The notes beneath the pieces are model-generated. The model was not told the origin of the DNA and made no database searches. It saw only the letters and a program-made list of their open reading frames with translations. From Aspergillus flavus (Eukaryota > Ascomycota > Eurotiomycetes > Eurotiales > Aspergillaceae), in NCBI RefSeq assembly GCF_009017415.1, contig NC_092405.1, positions 2,542,001 through 2,606,000 on the forward strand: a stretch of DNA of 64,000 nt. Direction: 5' to 3'. The position numbers and the translations under genes were made by a program. Below are positions 1 to 10,570 of the stretch, in pieces; the first letter of the stretch is position 1; each line of letters starts with the position of its first letter.

Positions 1-199
1 GACCGCCATCAATGGCCTGACGGTCGAGGAGCAATTGGAGGTTGTCCGAGGGTTGGGCAAGTATCTGTACAACCAAGGTACTGTTTCCGAGACGGTCAGT
101 ATACCCTCCAATATCCTTTTCATAAAATCTAGAATATATCGAGTAACTAACAAAATGTAGATTTTGGAGTGTCTGAACACTGAGCTCAAGCGCCGATGA
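1..199 (+). CDS. C-terminal end of an unidentified protein (5' truncated by window)
   Basis: Two exon pieces are visible: bases 2-94 and 161-199, joined across a 66-nt intron (GTCAGT donor at 95, branch-like GTAACTAAC, TAG acceptor ending at 160). The join keeps frame and gives 43 residues that end in a TGA at 197-199. The fragment is acidic then basic, looks helical, and ends in Leu-Lys-Arg-Arg. I do not recognise the family, and nothing visible in these residues indicates a domain. The gene is transcribed rightward and converges on the Ctk2 gene. Confidence 0.5.
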
Positions 200-1124
200 A
201 GAACGTTCGATGATGACCCATGCCATTTCCATTCTACCTTTAAGTGACGAAACCCAACCCCCTCCCGACCTGCTCAAAAATTTCGGAATATCAAAAGTAG
301 CGACTCATATTTTAGAATACCATTTTAATCGGTCGTCATTCGACATCGCTAGAGCCCTTTAACGAGCCTCAAACGAAACTTCTTCCTCAACGGTGGCTAC
401 CGAACGTTTGCCTTGCGCTTGCTCTCTCTTCTTGCCTTCACATTGGGTCATTGTTGTATAGTGTCGGGAAACTACGGTCAGAAGGCCAGGTTCATGTCTA
501 GGTACACGTGCGAAAGGGGTAATTGTATTTTTTTTTTCTTTCCGTATCATATTCTGATATGTCAAGCCGCCGTTGTCTAACGGAACGAGACTGGCGTCTA
601 AATGGGCAATGTAAAGGTTTTCATATATAGGAAATATATGTTGAGCAATTACTGGGTTTTGCACACCGCCGGTACTTGTTTTGCCGATTAGCTCAACCAA
701 GTTCATAACCAGTATTCTATGAATAAGTGACTTGGATATATATGTTATCCTGAACAGTGCCTTTTCGCTGGCAGACTCCACGGAATATCCGATGCACACT
801 GGTATCGAAATCGTTGGGTCATATCATTGTAGGGTCAATCGCTCCGCTTTTCCCATCCTATCTTCTTTGCCATTCAGCGTGACGGGATGCTTTGCCGTTT
901 GCATTTTTGGCCTAGCTTTAGATGGTACCCTCTTAATTGGTGCCACTCTTCCACCTCTCGAAACCCAAGTAGAGGCCGGTGTACTTTTGTTCGGCGCCAG
1001 CGATTGCCGCAAAAGTAGCTGGCGGACCGATAAAATCAGACGCGCAGACAGTGCGCCGTTCTGCACTCGTCGCAGTGTGGTAGCCGTATGGGGCAATGTA
1101 TCTATGATGCAGGGATTTGACAGC
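200..1124. other. convergent 3' intergenic region
   Basis: This stretch lies between two genes that point toward each other and presumably holds both 3' UTRs. Open frames of 146-211 codons occur on both strands, but they show no recognisable motif and one runs antisense into the last Ctk2 exon, so I treat them as chance. I see no repeat or RNA gene. Confidence 0.6.
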
Positions 1125-2504
1125 TCATTCTTCCACTTCGTACTCCTCCATTTCGACCTTGAAATACTCGGAAACACGCGCCTTCTCTGCATCCGCACAC
1201 TCCGTGTCGAGCATAAAGCGTACGGCTCCATCCCGTCCTTTCTCGCCGGCTCTGGGTCTTTCCCCATTGGCAGCGACAGGTGTGAGCGGATGGAGCCTGG
1301 CGCCAGCTTTCTCCAGGGCCAGCTCCTTGCCGCTCTTTGCGCCATTGGTAGCTTTGGGGTCTCTTGACTCATTAACCCAGTGTGTGTAGCGAGGGAGTCC
1401 TTGGGCTTCTGCCTCTTTGTTCAATGGGATACGGACTGTCAGGAATCGATCGGCTGGGAAATGTGGGCCGACTGAGGTGGAGCCACGACTGTGGGTATAC
1501 AGCTCCAGTAGGTCAAAGAGGGTTTCTGATACGATGAGCGAATGCTTCATTCAGTATAGGGCATTTACGAGGAGCACTTACCCATTACTTCTTCCCGACT
1601 GGTTTTCCACTTCTCGTAGTCTACTCCCAATTCGACCGCCTCGATGCGCTGGTCCAGCAGACGGCCTGCCAGTTCTAGACAGGTAAAAGCCATGGTTGAG
1701 GCAGTCTGTTTGATTGGAGCGAAAGTACGATAGAGGTCCTGCGAGATGCGATATGCCACATTAGACACCTGCGACTGCGACGTAAGGCCATAATGTCTGG
1801 CAAGCTTGATCAGGGTTTTTTGCGGGTGACGCGTCCGAAAATCAAAACCTGACGCCTCAAGCATAAGCCTCTCCAATCCAATGATACCTCTAGCATGTAC
1901 TTCGAAGACCTTAAACGTGTTAGCGAGGGATCAGGTGCAATGCAAGCGCAGAACCTACCGGATTATCAGGAGATATATGTTCTGAAGGTGGTAGTTTGAG
2001 ATTATATGCTGCACATACAATCTCTCGGGACTTTTTCAAGGTGTCCTCAATCTTGCAGGCGGTAAACAATGCAGCCGCAGCAGCATCCTAGACGGTCAGT
2101 TGGTTTTAACTACATAGGTGGGTAAGGGTGGCAGCTACCATATAATTATACTCGCTGTCAGGATGAACGAGTCGGAACTTGTGATAATACACCACAGCCG
2201 TGTTGAAGGTACGGATAGGTCTAATCCGTTAGCATATTCTCTTTCTCTTGAGGAATGTCACTCTACTGAATACATACAAATATAACACTCGGCGAACATT
2301 ATCGATCCACGTCACTCCCTGCAGGCGCAGTCCTTCCTCGCGTAGGGGATTGACGCCCATAGCCGCAATACATTGTTGAATAGTCTGCTCGAAGATATAC
2401 GGCTTGGCTACTTGGATGAAGGAGGGATGAATGGAAGGCGGCTCCGGTATGCTTGTCTCCGATGCGGCCTGATTGTTCAAGCCATCCTTATTCTCCGGCA
2501 CCAT
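1125..2504 (-). CDS. ctk2: CTD kinase (CTDK-I) beta subunit, Ctk2-like cyclin
   Basis: Predicted exons in transcript order: 2504-2278, 2220-2139, 2087-1959, 1909-1582 and 1525-1125, all joining in frame to 388 aa. The N-terminal half is a cyclin box. Its LPIRTFNTAVVYYHKFRL stretch and the ACKIEDT motif, followed by the AAYNLK segment, match what is known of yeast Ctk2, the cyclin that activates Ctk1 to phosphorylate Ser2 of the RNA polymerase II C-terminal domain. The second half holds another helical cyclin-like repeat and then a charged, low-complexity tail rich in Lys, Arg and Glu. Known family role: nuclear transcription elongation and 3'-end processing with Ctk1 and Ctk3. The splice sites are inferred, each with a usable donor and acceptor. 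The start chosen is the only ATG directly preceding the conserved block. A cyclin K-type protein of another kinase is less likely. Confidence 0.85.
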
Positions 2505-2925
2505 ACTTGTAAATGGTACTAGAAATCTCCGAATAACCGGACGATGATATGTTCAAAAGACTGAAATGATAGCTTTGGTATGAAAGAGCGTGATTGGCGA
2601 CGACTTCGAGTCACGTGTGATACACGGGAAATTGTTGTTCCGTTAGTCTATTTATACATATCAGAACAAAAAGTCATAGATATTATTGATGGTCAAAGAA
2701 GGGGTAGGAGGTGCAAGGTTATAAGGTGAAAGAGTTTGCATTATATGTTTCCTGCAATTCTGTTTGCTGATGTGGGTCACAGGTTAAGTGAATACCAGTC
2801 ATCTCACTGGTGCAGCTGAACGTATATGTATACATATATATACACGTATCGTGGTGCTAGAAACTAATGTATATGACTGGGTTTCCTCCATGTTTCCTCG
2901 ACTCCAAGACAGAAAGAATTCAAGT
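2505..2925. other. intergenic: Ctk2 promoter and GST 3' flank
   Basis: Between two leftward genes. It contains AT-rich sequence with a short run of TATA-like alternation near 2824-2842 and no motif I can assign. No ORF of interest. Confidence 0.5.
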
Positions 2926-3932
2926 TCATGGCACCCCCCTCCCTTCACGGGTAGCCTTTGCCAACTCACTCTGCGCCACATTGTCTGCATACCGCTTATA
3001 GACTGGGAGGTAGTACCCCTTCTCACTCGTAGTTTCTCTCACACTTCTCCTATCCTCTACGGCTTTTAGCCACTTTCTCCACCGCTGCCAAACAAGCTCA
3101 TCCTCCCCTCCATTGCCTCCCGCTGGGATGCCAAGTCCACCGGATTTATATTCATCAAAGACCCACAACCGGACCGCCCATGGGGCGAGGACCAGATCTG
3201 GCAGTGTAATCTGATCTCCCAAGAAGAATGGTCCGTCGACATGCATTTCCCTAGTCCACTCCTTGAGATGGCCCAGAAACTCCTGTCTGAGTCTCTCCAA
3301 GCCAGCCGTTGGGTCTTCACCTCCTGCCTTGGGCTGGTATTGAAGGAATCGATGGAAAGCCGGGATGATCCGCGAGGTAACATAGTCGATCCAGATGCGT
3401 ACTCGGGCTCTGTCGTAGGGGTCTACTGGGAGGAGCCGTGGAGAGCTATCTGGATAGGCCTCCTCGAGGTACTCAAGAATAACCGTGGATTCATAAAGGG
3501 GTTTGGCTGCCCGGACACCCCCGTCTTTTACCAGGCAAGATAGTGTCGGCACCAGACCGCGCGGATTCAGTGAAAGAAGTGACTGGGGCTTGTGATAGGG
3601 GTTGACTTCGATGTACTGGTAAGGGATTTGTTTCTCTTCTAGTGCGAGCCAAACCCGTTGGACTTGAAGAGGTTAGCCAAGATTGCAAATACTAGATATG
3701 CCGTGCATATTAGAAGAAGGTTCACAAGTGAGACACACCAAAGCTGTCATTCAGGTCAGCAAACTTGCTTATCGTACGGATTCGTAGACACTAGCTGGTA
3801 CTAAAAGTAAACTTACGGACAAAACCACCCCGCATACAGCTTTAATGGTTGCTCCGCACGATGATTTTCGACTAACACTTTAGCAGCCCCCGTTGCTTCA
3901 GGGTGGACTGCTGCATCTGGAATGGGGGCCAT
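2926..3932 (-). CDS. Omega-like glutathione S-transferase with a predicted 5-nt microexon
   Basis: Model: exon 1 3932-3817, microexon 3743-3739, exon 3 3662-2926; 116+5+737 nt give 285 aa in frame. The N-terminal thioredoxin-like domain contains the omega/GSTO-type active site Phe-Cys-Pro-Phe (C38, P39, F40), then VQRVWLALEEK, a NPRGLVPTL cis-Pro loop, and YESTVILEYLEE for glutathione binding. The C-terminal helical domain holds the LGDQITLPDLVLAPWAVRLW segment. Family role: glutathione-dependent thiol transfer, dehydroascorbate or glutathionyl-adduct reduction, normally cytosolic. Exon 1 ends after the Cys codon plus two bases, and the Pro/Phe/Val codons can only be completed by the five bases CTTTG between a CAG acceptor and a GT donor. 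Without the microexon a different donor would be needed and the catalytic Cys-Pro would be lost. Substrate is unknown. Confidence 0.85.
3739..3743 (-). other. predicted 5-nt microexon of the GST gene
   Basis: On the minus strand the bases CTTTG are preceded by TGACAG and followed by GTGTGT. The flanking introns would be 3816-3744 (73 nt, GTAAGT donor) and 3738-3663 (76 nt, GCTAAC branch, CAAG acceptor). Inclusion restores Cys-Pro-Phe-Val-Gln-Arg, the canonical omega-class active-site context. Confidence 0.65.
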
Positions 3933-4239
3933 GTTATAATTCTACAGGTGCTGTCAGAAGAGAGAGAGAGAGAGAGATTAAAAAAATGTTGGAAGATGCG
4001 GGGGGAACTTGATACTACACAGAAAGTGTGCCCTCCTTAAATACTACGTTATTAATTCACCATGCTGACTCAGTATGTACGATGGTGTCATCGGATCACA
4101 GGATTATTAATACTCTCGGGGCAAGCACAACACCGGGGATTTTGACCATGTAGATCTATCTAGTAGAGAACGTCGGTATGCGAAACCGGAATCTGCCACG
4201 CCAAATAACCAAAAGATGCCGAGAAGCAACTCTGCAGAA
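3933..4239. other. intergenic with a short GA microsatellite
   Basis: This 307-base gap carries the GST 5' flank and the fructosamine-kinase 3' flank. A (GA)n run covers about 3959-3977. Nothing else stands out. Confidence 0.5.
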
Positions 4240-5330
4240 CTAGTTCCCATACTTCCTGATCAAATTCTGCATAATTGACACTGCTCCCGATCGATACCCA
4301 GCGCCGAAGATGGCGTAATGATTTAGATGGTGATATCTGGTCTGGTTAGAAAGGCCGTGAACGTGAGTTGGACGAAGGACAAAAAATAAACCTACAGCTC
4401 GTACAGCCTTACCCGGTCTTCATACTCCTCCACTGGCTCAGTCCTAGGAACAATCTTATGGTAGGCAGTGAAAAATGTCGACCCAAAGCCTCCAAACATC
4501 TTCATGATTCCCAGCTCATACTCACTATGTGCATAGCATGATGATGGATCGTAGACAACGTCACCCACTTCTTCATCTCCCTTGCATCCACTGCCCACGA
4601 TTCTTCCACGGTCTGCATTGCCGCTCCAAAGATCTCCATGGACAACCACAGGTGTAATACCTTCCCCGTTCCCATTCTTGTCGTAGCCTAGATGACCATC
4701 CCCTAGAAGGGCGGGTACAACCGTGTGTGCCGTCCGCTCCACTAGATCTCGTAGACTGGCGTCTCGGCCATTGCGCTTCTCCGAGGTTTCGAGAATCATT
4801 ATCAACCGTTCATTGGCGTAGAAGTCTGCCCATGAATCGTGAAATCGATTGGGTTGCTTAGTATCACCACAGAAGGTCGGCACGGGGAACCCGAACCGGC
4901 GTTTCTCCGTCTCAGGATCTAGCGGGGCCGGGGTCGAATGAAGCTTTCCTAGTCTTTGAGCCAGAGATTGGCCTGTCCGGCCACCACCCCCTAGGTCTAG
5001 GAATTCAGTCGCTAAGTAGAAGCTCTTTCCGTTGCTTTCTTCCAGAGGACCCCAAGCTAGAGCGCGGGGACAAAATCCTGGTACGGAGGTCGCAATAGCA
5101 TTCAAGGACTCATATTCCCCTCGGAACATCTCTTCAGCAGCTTTACCGTCTGCGGATGTTTTAACAAAGTATCGTCTCTCTTCTTCATACTGTCCATCTG
5201 CAGATGGCACTGTTGCTCGAATGGCTCCTGTACTGGTGAAACCCGACCCCAAGCCAGCAGTGGACAAGCTTGCTTTAGAGGGATCGGAGATGGAGAGAGC
5301 ACGCAACAGCGATGCGGGGACTGGAGCCAT
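4240..5330 (-). CDS. Fructosamine/ketosamine-3-kinase family protein
   Basis: Exons 5330-4396 and 4336-4240 join across a 59-nt intron (GTAGGT donor, CCAG acceptor) to give 343 aa. The join restores the ending LYELYHHLNHYAIFG followed by a Gly-rich segment, which is typical of the family C-terminus. Visible kinase-fold motifs: a candidate ATP-binding Lys at 57 (YFVKTS), and the catalytic HGDLWSGN with H231, D233 and N238. Family role: phosphorylation of fructosamine or ribulosamine adducts on proteins at the 3-hydroxyl, which destabilises the adduct (deglycation); cytosolic. Length is close to the usual 300-350 aa. A tight cluster of GATA sites lies about 155-180 bases upstream of the ATG, which may indicate nitrogen-responsive control. 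The physiological substrate is unknown. Confidence 0.85.
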
Positions 5331-5866
5331 GGCTCTTGATTCGTAAGGATATGCTATGCGAGTTAACCTGAGAGATAAAAGAGGATAGGAATTGATGGTA
5401 TTATGTACCTGAGAACTCGTTCCATTCGCTGGAAATGCTTTAAACCATAGCCGTTCCGATGACGTATCCGGTCAGGTCCCACTTCTTATCTTATCTTATC
5501 GATAAGATAGGTACCTATTGTACTGTATGTACTCCGCAAACACAACACTCGCCCAGCAGGATAGCTGATATCAGAATAGGCAAAACCTCAAAAACTTTCC
5601 CAGTCATCAAGGAAGGAAGAAACTGGAAAGAAAAAAAGAGGAAGAGGGAAAAAGTGAGAGATTTTGTATGCATAAGCCAACATGTACATTTTATCATAAT
5701 CCTTTCAATATCTTTATACAACCATCCTAACGCCTACCATAGTTCATAGAGCTGTGCCTGTCCATGCAGCATGAAAACAAGCAATAAAGTGATCGTAATT
5801 AAACTGAAGATGGCCAAAGCGAACCCAGAAAGGAATATAAAAAGAGATAGAAGAAGGTGATATCCG
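5331..5866. other. intergenic: fructosamine-kinase promoter and Vid28-like 3' flank
   Basis: Contains the GATA cluster annotated separately and a purine-rich stretch at about 5609-5665. No credible ORF. The 3' UTR of the armadillo-repeat gene probably occupies the right half. Confidence 0.5.
5486..5510. promoter_or_regulatory. cluster of five GATA-factor core sites
   Basis: Three TTATC cores (5486-5490, 5491-5495, 5496-5500) are followed directly by GATAA (5501-5505) and GATAG (5506-5510), making an inverted array in 25 bases. Fungal GATA factors (AreA/NIT2, AreB, SreA, WC type) bind GATA cores and favour paired sites. It sits upstream of the leftward fructosamine-kinase gene and downstream of the Vid28-like gene, so it most plausibly serves the former. 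Which factor binds is inference. Confidence 0.5.
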
Positions 5867-8800
5867 TTAGGCCTGTGTCAAGGTCCTTACCAAATGTAAG
5901 GCTGTTTTGGTTCGCTCTCGGACATCAAGATCTGGGTCCTCTTCTAAGCGCTTCAACCGGTCCATCACCCCAACAGAAAGCAGTTTGTATGCTCGCTCAC
6001 GGCAGCCGTCTCGATCACTCGAGTCATCTTCATATGTAAGATTGATCACTACCCACACACAATTCGTCCGCACATCACGGTTGGCGTGCTCGAAGTACCC
6101 CATGAGATAACGTAACAGATCACGATGTGAGACCAAAAGTTGGCGGTGCCATGGGAGGCTAGCAGCGAGGTGGATGATCACATACGTGACTGCCACCAGG
6201 ATCTCTGTTGGAACTTGGAGAGCTCTGTGGGTAGATGATTCTCGTTTATGTGGCACTTGAATGGTACGAGGCCGTAGTTTATCCGCCAGTGCATCCAATA
6301 TCAAATCCTGCCCGATCTCCTTGAACAAATGATCAATCATCTCTGATGCACCCGGACCACAAACAAGATTACGCAAGAGATCAAAGGTCTGTTCTTGTAC
6401 GGCAATATCATCTTGGCGTGCTTGAGTGGTTTGGTCGAGGTCCCCATGCAGCGCAAGCTTGCGACGCCGGCTAACATCGGGAAGGAACATCTCTAAGCTC
6501 ATCTTAGACGGCGGTAATGTATCGGCCATTTTCATATCCTCATCGGGTTCCTGTGTGTCCTCGACAGGATTCAATAGATCAACTTGTTCTCCTGCGGAGT
6601 TGGCTCGACTCATGCCCGTTGAGGTGCCGCTTTCCATCTCATCATCCAGCCCTCGTTTAGCTAGAGCACTAATTGGGTCTTGCGTTATGATTTGCTGGAT
6701 CCACGTAGGTCCCAAGCCGTTAATGACCTTCATCTTGACATCGTTGGTCGAGTTATAGGCTACATGCTTCAACGCCCAAAGCGATTCAATTCGGAGCCTT
6801 GTGTTCGTAGAATGTGCATGCTCACATAATGTTGGAAGGACCTCTGCGGATATAATTGCCTGGGACGCATTAGTATATCCTCCGCGCACCAAGCCAGTGT
6901 AAGAACTTACCTCTTTCATTGGACTAAAGTCCAGCGCAAGATTACATATAACTGACGTTGCCGCAATCTGAACTTCTATATCCTGGTGCCGAATTAAGGT
7001 GAATAAAGGAGTGGCTACTCCAGCATCAATCAGGCTGGTTCTTAATACGCTAACCGAGCGAGTGAGCATCCGTGCAGCACCACAAGCTGCTAATAGGGTT
7101 GGTGTAGGGTTGCCATCAGCAGCGGTGTTTTTCGGATTAGATGTGTCTCGAGGATCGTTCGGGCACGGTTTGAGCGAATCAATGATATAGGGGACTACCC
7201 CATTGTCACAGATAGTCTTGCGGTATTCATCCTTGAAAGGCACCAGAGCGGCCAAAGCCTTAAGAATGTTCTCCCGGTATCGCATGACATGACAATGAAT
7301 GGGAGAATACCCTGGAGGACCCAGCATGCACTCTGCTGATTGTGTGCAAGTAGTCTCGACCTTTTCCCCGCCATCGACATGCCACATCGGTTTCGCGTTC
7401 TCTTGAATTGGATTATAGGTTTCTTTCAGTAGCTGAGATAGTCGTTTAATAGCACCTCCATCGACTGCATGCTTCTGCAGCTCTTGATCGTCAATCACCA
7501 GGGTAGCAAGAACCGCCGGGGCTTCCTCTTTCAGACGGTCAGTGGACAGAATCAGTCCTCCATATTGGACGCCATCATCGCCAGTTATCTCATAGTCCTT
7601 ATCAAGCATTCGGATAAGAATTGGAATCAACAAGTAGCAAAGCATAGAGACTCGAAGCTTCTTCGTTAGACCTAGACGGTATAGAACTGTGACCAGACGT
7701 GCTGCCATCAACCGCACCATGCCACACTCGGCACGGATAGTATATAGAAGCCAAGGAACGATGGCATTCTCATCGTCATCAGAGTTCGGCGCCTCCAAGA
7801 TCGAGAAGGGGGTTGGGAATGAATGGCTATGCCGGCGTTGGGGTCCATGTGGCTGACCAAGAGGTGGAAAGTTGGTAGCACTAGCAGAAGCTTTTCCTTG
7901 AGACAGTGGAACCGATGGTAGGAGATGCTCGAGGGGACTGGCCCCGGCGTGACGTGGCACAGCTGAGCCCGAGAGATATGTCGATCCCCACGGGCCTGTC
8001 TTGATATCAGAAGGAGCAAATCCAGGCACCTGCTTGGGGAAAACAGTCACTATGCCAGGCGATGAGAGAAAATGCTCCGCACGCCATTTAGAATGTTCAA
8101 TAATGACCGTGGTAGCACGAAGGATCGGAGCCAGTTTGGCACTTGGGGGTGCAGGGGGAGGGAGAGAACCAAGAGCACCAGACTCCTGCACATGTGCCTC
8201 CGCACCTGGAAGTACAAAACCCTGAGCAACGATAAACGATGCCACCTTCACAGCCAGCGCATCCAACACGCCACAATCGGCCAAGATTGCCTTATGGGTT
8301 TCTTCTGTGCAAAGCTTCCCGATAAGGGCAGCAGCAAGTTCAATGGATGCCTGCGCTTGATAAGTGCCATAGTCCTGCCCGAGAATGCGTGACAGACAGC
8401 TGATATGTTCGTCTGAGAAGAGCAAATCGGCTAAACGTGTATCTTTCGGCCATTGTTGTTGGCTTTGCAGTGGTAGCCGATCCGCGATGTTATTCAGGGT
8501 TCGCAGTATAGGGAGAACGAAAGATTGAGGGCAATCGGGAGATGACAATATAGACAGGAGGATCGAGAGGATGCCGCTAGAAAGGATAGGGGAAAGGAAA
8601 GCCGCACCGCCTGATTGATAATGGTCATCAGTTCCTGAGCCAGAGCGACGGACAGAACTCCCGGTTTGAGAGAAATACCTTGTGCTATACTACCAAGTAT
8701 GATAATTGCCTGTAGGCACGTTTCGTCTTCCTCCGGATTGCGACTCGATGGCTGTTGGCTTTTGGTCGGCCCATTGAGCTCGGTGTTCTTTCCGCTAGTT

Positions 8801-8979
8801 TGCCTGGAGGCAAGGACCTTGGCTAGTATGGGGATTATACCCCACCGGATCCAGGCTTCTTTGCGTTGATCATGGCCAATTGTTTCATTTTTAAGGGTTC
8901 GAAGTGCCGAAGCCTGAGACGATAAGGAATCTGCGCTTTGAAGTTCCAAAAGTATCGGAGGTGTTGAAGCGCGAGTCAT
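5867..8979 (-). CDS. Armadillo-repeat protein, Vid28/Gid5-like
   Basis: Exons 8979-8679, 8610-6911 and 6859-5867 give 997 aa in frame. Intron 1 (68 nt) is supported by continuity of the LGSIAQGG-AAFLSPILSSG segment. Intron 2 (6910-6860) is 51 nt, starts GTAAGT, has an ACTAAT branch and ends CCAG; it is a multiple of three without a stop. The protein is almost wholly helical, with ARM-like units such as ATSVICNLALDFSP, RIESLWALKHVAYNS and RTNCVWVVINLTYEDDS. A disordered, acidic segment sits around residues 690-750. Family role: yeast Vid28/Gid5 is a substrate-receptor scaffold of the GID/CTLH ubiquitin ligase that degrades gluconeogenic enzymes; yeast Vid28 is of similar length (about 920 aa). 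The ortholog call rests on length, repeat type and helical composition, so another ARM protein is possible. Confidence 0.75.
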
Positions 8980-10447
8980 GGTCGGAAATCACCGCCTCCC
9001 GCGGGAGGATGTCTAGCAGACCGCTTTGGTAAAAAGAAGAGTCGAGTAGTGAATGAAAAGAATTAGAGTACGGGAATAGTCCGAGGGGGGGAAATGGGGG
9101 AGGTGGATAGATGTTGCCGAAACGAAGTGTTGATGCAGGGGAGGGGTTCTGTACAAGTAGTAAGGTAAGTCGTGGCTGGCGATGATATACGAATGAATGG
9201 CGTCTGATGAGCAGCTAAGTACAGTACAACATACAGTACCTAGCGTGGAGGGATCGTTATGTACTAATATTGTAAGATAACGCAAGATGAACTAGGCGAA
9301 GTCTATGGAAACAGACAATTAAGAGAAAATGAAGCGATGTAGAACGGTAAACCTTCGACACCGATTCAAAGAAGCTGACATCCGACCGACTTCCTTCTAT
9401 GAGCCGTCATGTTGCGAGAGCTTCCTTAAGGTTAGCTGTTACCCTTACCGGAGTACAACATTACAGAAAGTAATGCCGATACCGTCGAGTCACCGCTTTC
9501 GGTGCCCCAGGTCATGTGATGTCCATCGACCAGGCGGGGGTTCAGTTCCTCCGAATTCCGGATATAGACCAATGTCAGTTGCATCATGTGATTCAGCCTT
9601 ATAGACGGGCTTGATCAGCAGCAGCCTTTCCTGACGGGGTGGGTTGGTCGAAAGGGCCTCACTTTCACTTCTAGTATTCTTCCGGGAGTGTTCACCGTGA
9701 GACCAAACCCCTGTACTTGACCACTTAGCCGGTATTAGTCTGAGGGACATTATAGGCAAGGTATCAATGTATATTGCAGAGATAGATGTGAACCTGCATG
9801 TTTGGGGACGGATGGTTGCTCCTATAGTGGCATAAGAGCCCTCAATCAGCTCATTGCACCTGACCCACGGAAATGGCATGGATGAGATGTTTTGTATACG
9901 AGGATGAACTATCCCAAGCTCTCCTGATGAGTACGGCGTACGGGGTTCGTCGGGTAGAAATCCGGTGTCCATTTTTTTACCCCTTAGCGTTTTACCCTTA
10001 ATGAATAGATTTCTGGTGGTACTCCGTACTGTACAATGCATGACAGCCATGACCATCGCGTGCCCGGCAACTCAATTGTAACGGGACGGTAACGTTCCTT
10101 ATCCGTCTTGGATTCTAGCCCTTATTGAAGACCTCCGATTGGATAATTGTAAAGAAATTCGTTGAGTTTGTGACATATTCCTTGATTTTTGCCTGAACAA
10201 TTTCTGCAGCTTTACCTGTATTGTGGGAGAGGAAAAATTTTCTTTCTTTTTTTTAATAACTTTTCTTTTTACTTATTCTTTTATTTTTTATTTTTTTTTT
10301 ATTTTTAATTACCTAAAGGTCCCCCCCGTAATTCCTTTTCCCCTCTTCCCATCTTCTTTCCTTGGAACAATCTCTATTGTTAAAATAGTTGTTCCTCATC
10401 GCTTCCCATATTCAGCTTCTTCTAGAGCTGAAGCCCCGCAGATCACG
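8980..10447. other. long divergent intergenic region
   Basis: Separates the Vid28-like gene (leftward) from the Pho80-type cyclin (rightward). An ATG-initiated 188-codon frame on the minus strand (10056-9490) has no recognisable motif and is not called. One copy of the nonamer TACTCCGTA is at 10020-10028. T-rich sequence fills 10234-10310 and CT-rich sequence 10321-10400, the latter typical of fungal transcription-start regions. Confidence 0.55.
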
Positions 10448-10570
10448 ATGCGCCAGGGCATGCGGCCATTCTTAGCAGCAGCAGCACAAGGTTTCGCAGC
10501 GTCTGCCAGCCCCGTTGCACGTCGTTCAGTCGTGCGCCCACGTGGTGGTATCGTTGGGCGGAGATGCTAG
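10448..10570 (+). CDS. possible upstream ORF overlapping the Pho80-type cyclin start
   Basis: A 40-codon frame starts at ATG 10448-10450 and stops at TAG 10568-10570. The cyclin ATG (10564-10566) lies inside it in another frame, so the two overlap by 7 bases (ATGCTAG). The peptide is rich in Ala and Arg and has no family I recognise. It could act as a translation-control uORF, or be the first exon of a longer cyclin if an unseen intron exists. Confidence 0.3.
   Translation: MRQGMRPFLAAAAQGFAASASPVARRSVVRPRGGIVGRRC

Noticed and set aside
732..1367. 211-codon plus-strand open frame
   Set aside because: It runs antisense into the last Ctk2 exon, has no recognisable motif and its open state is explained by the coding strand.
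9490..10056. ATG-initiated 188-codon minus-strand frame in the Vid28-Pho80 gap
   Set aside because: No family motif, no splice partners, and composition unlike neighbouring genes. Kept only as a possible orphan; a transcript or ortholog would be needed.
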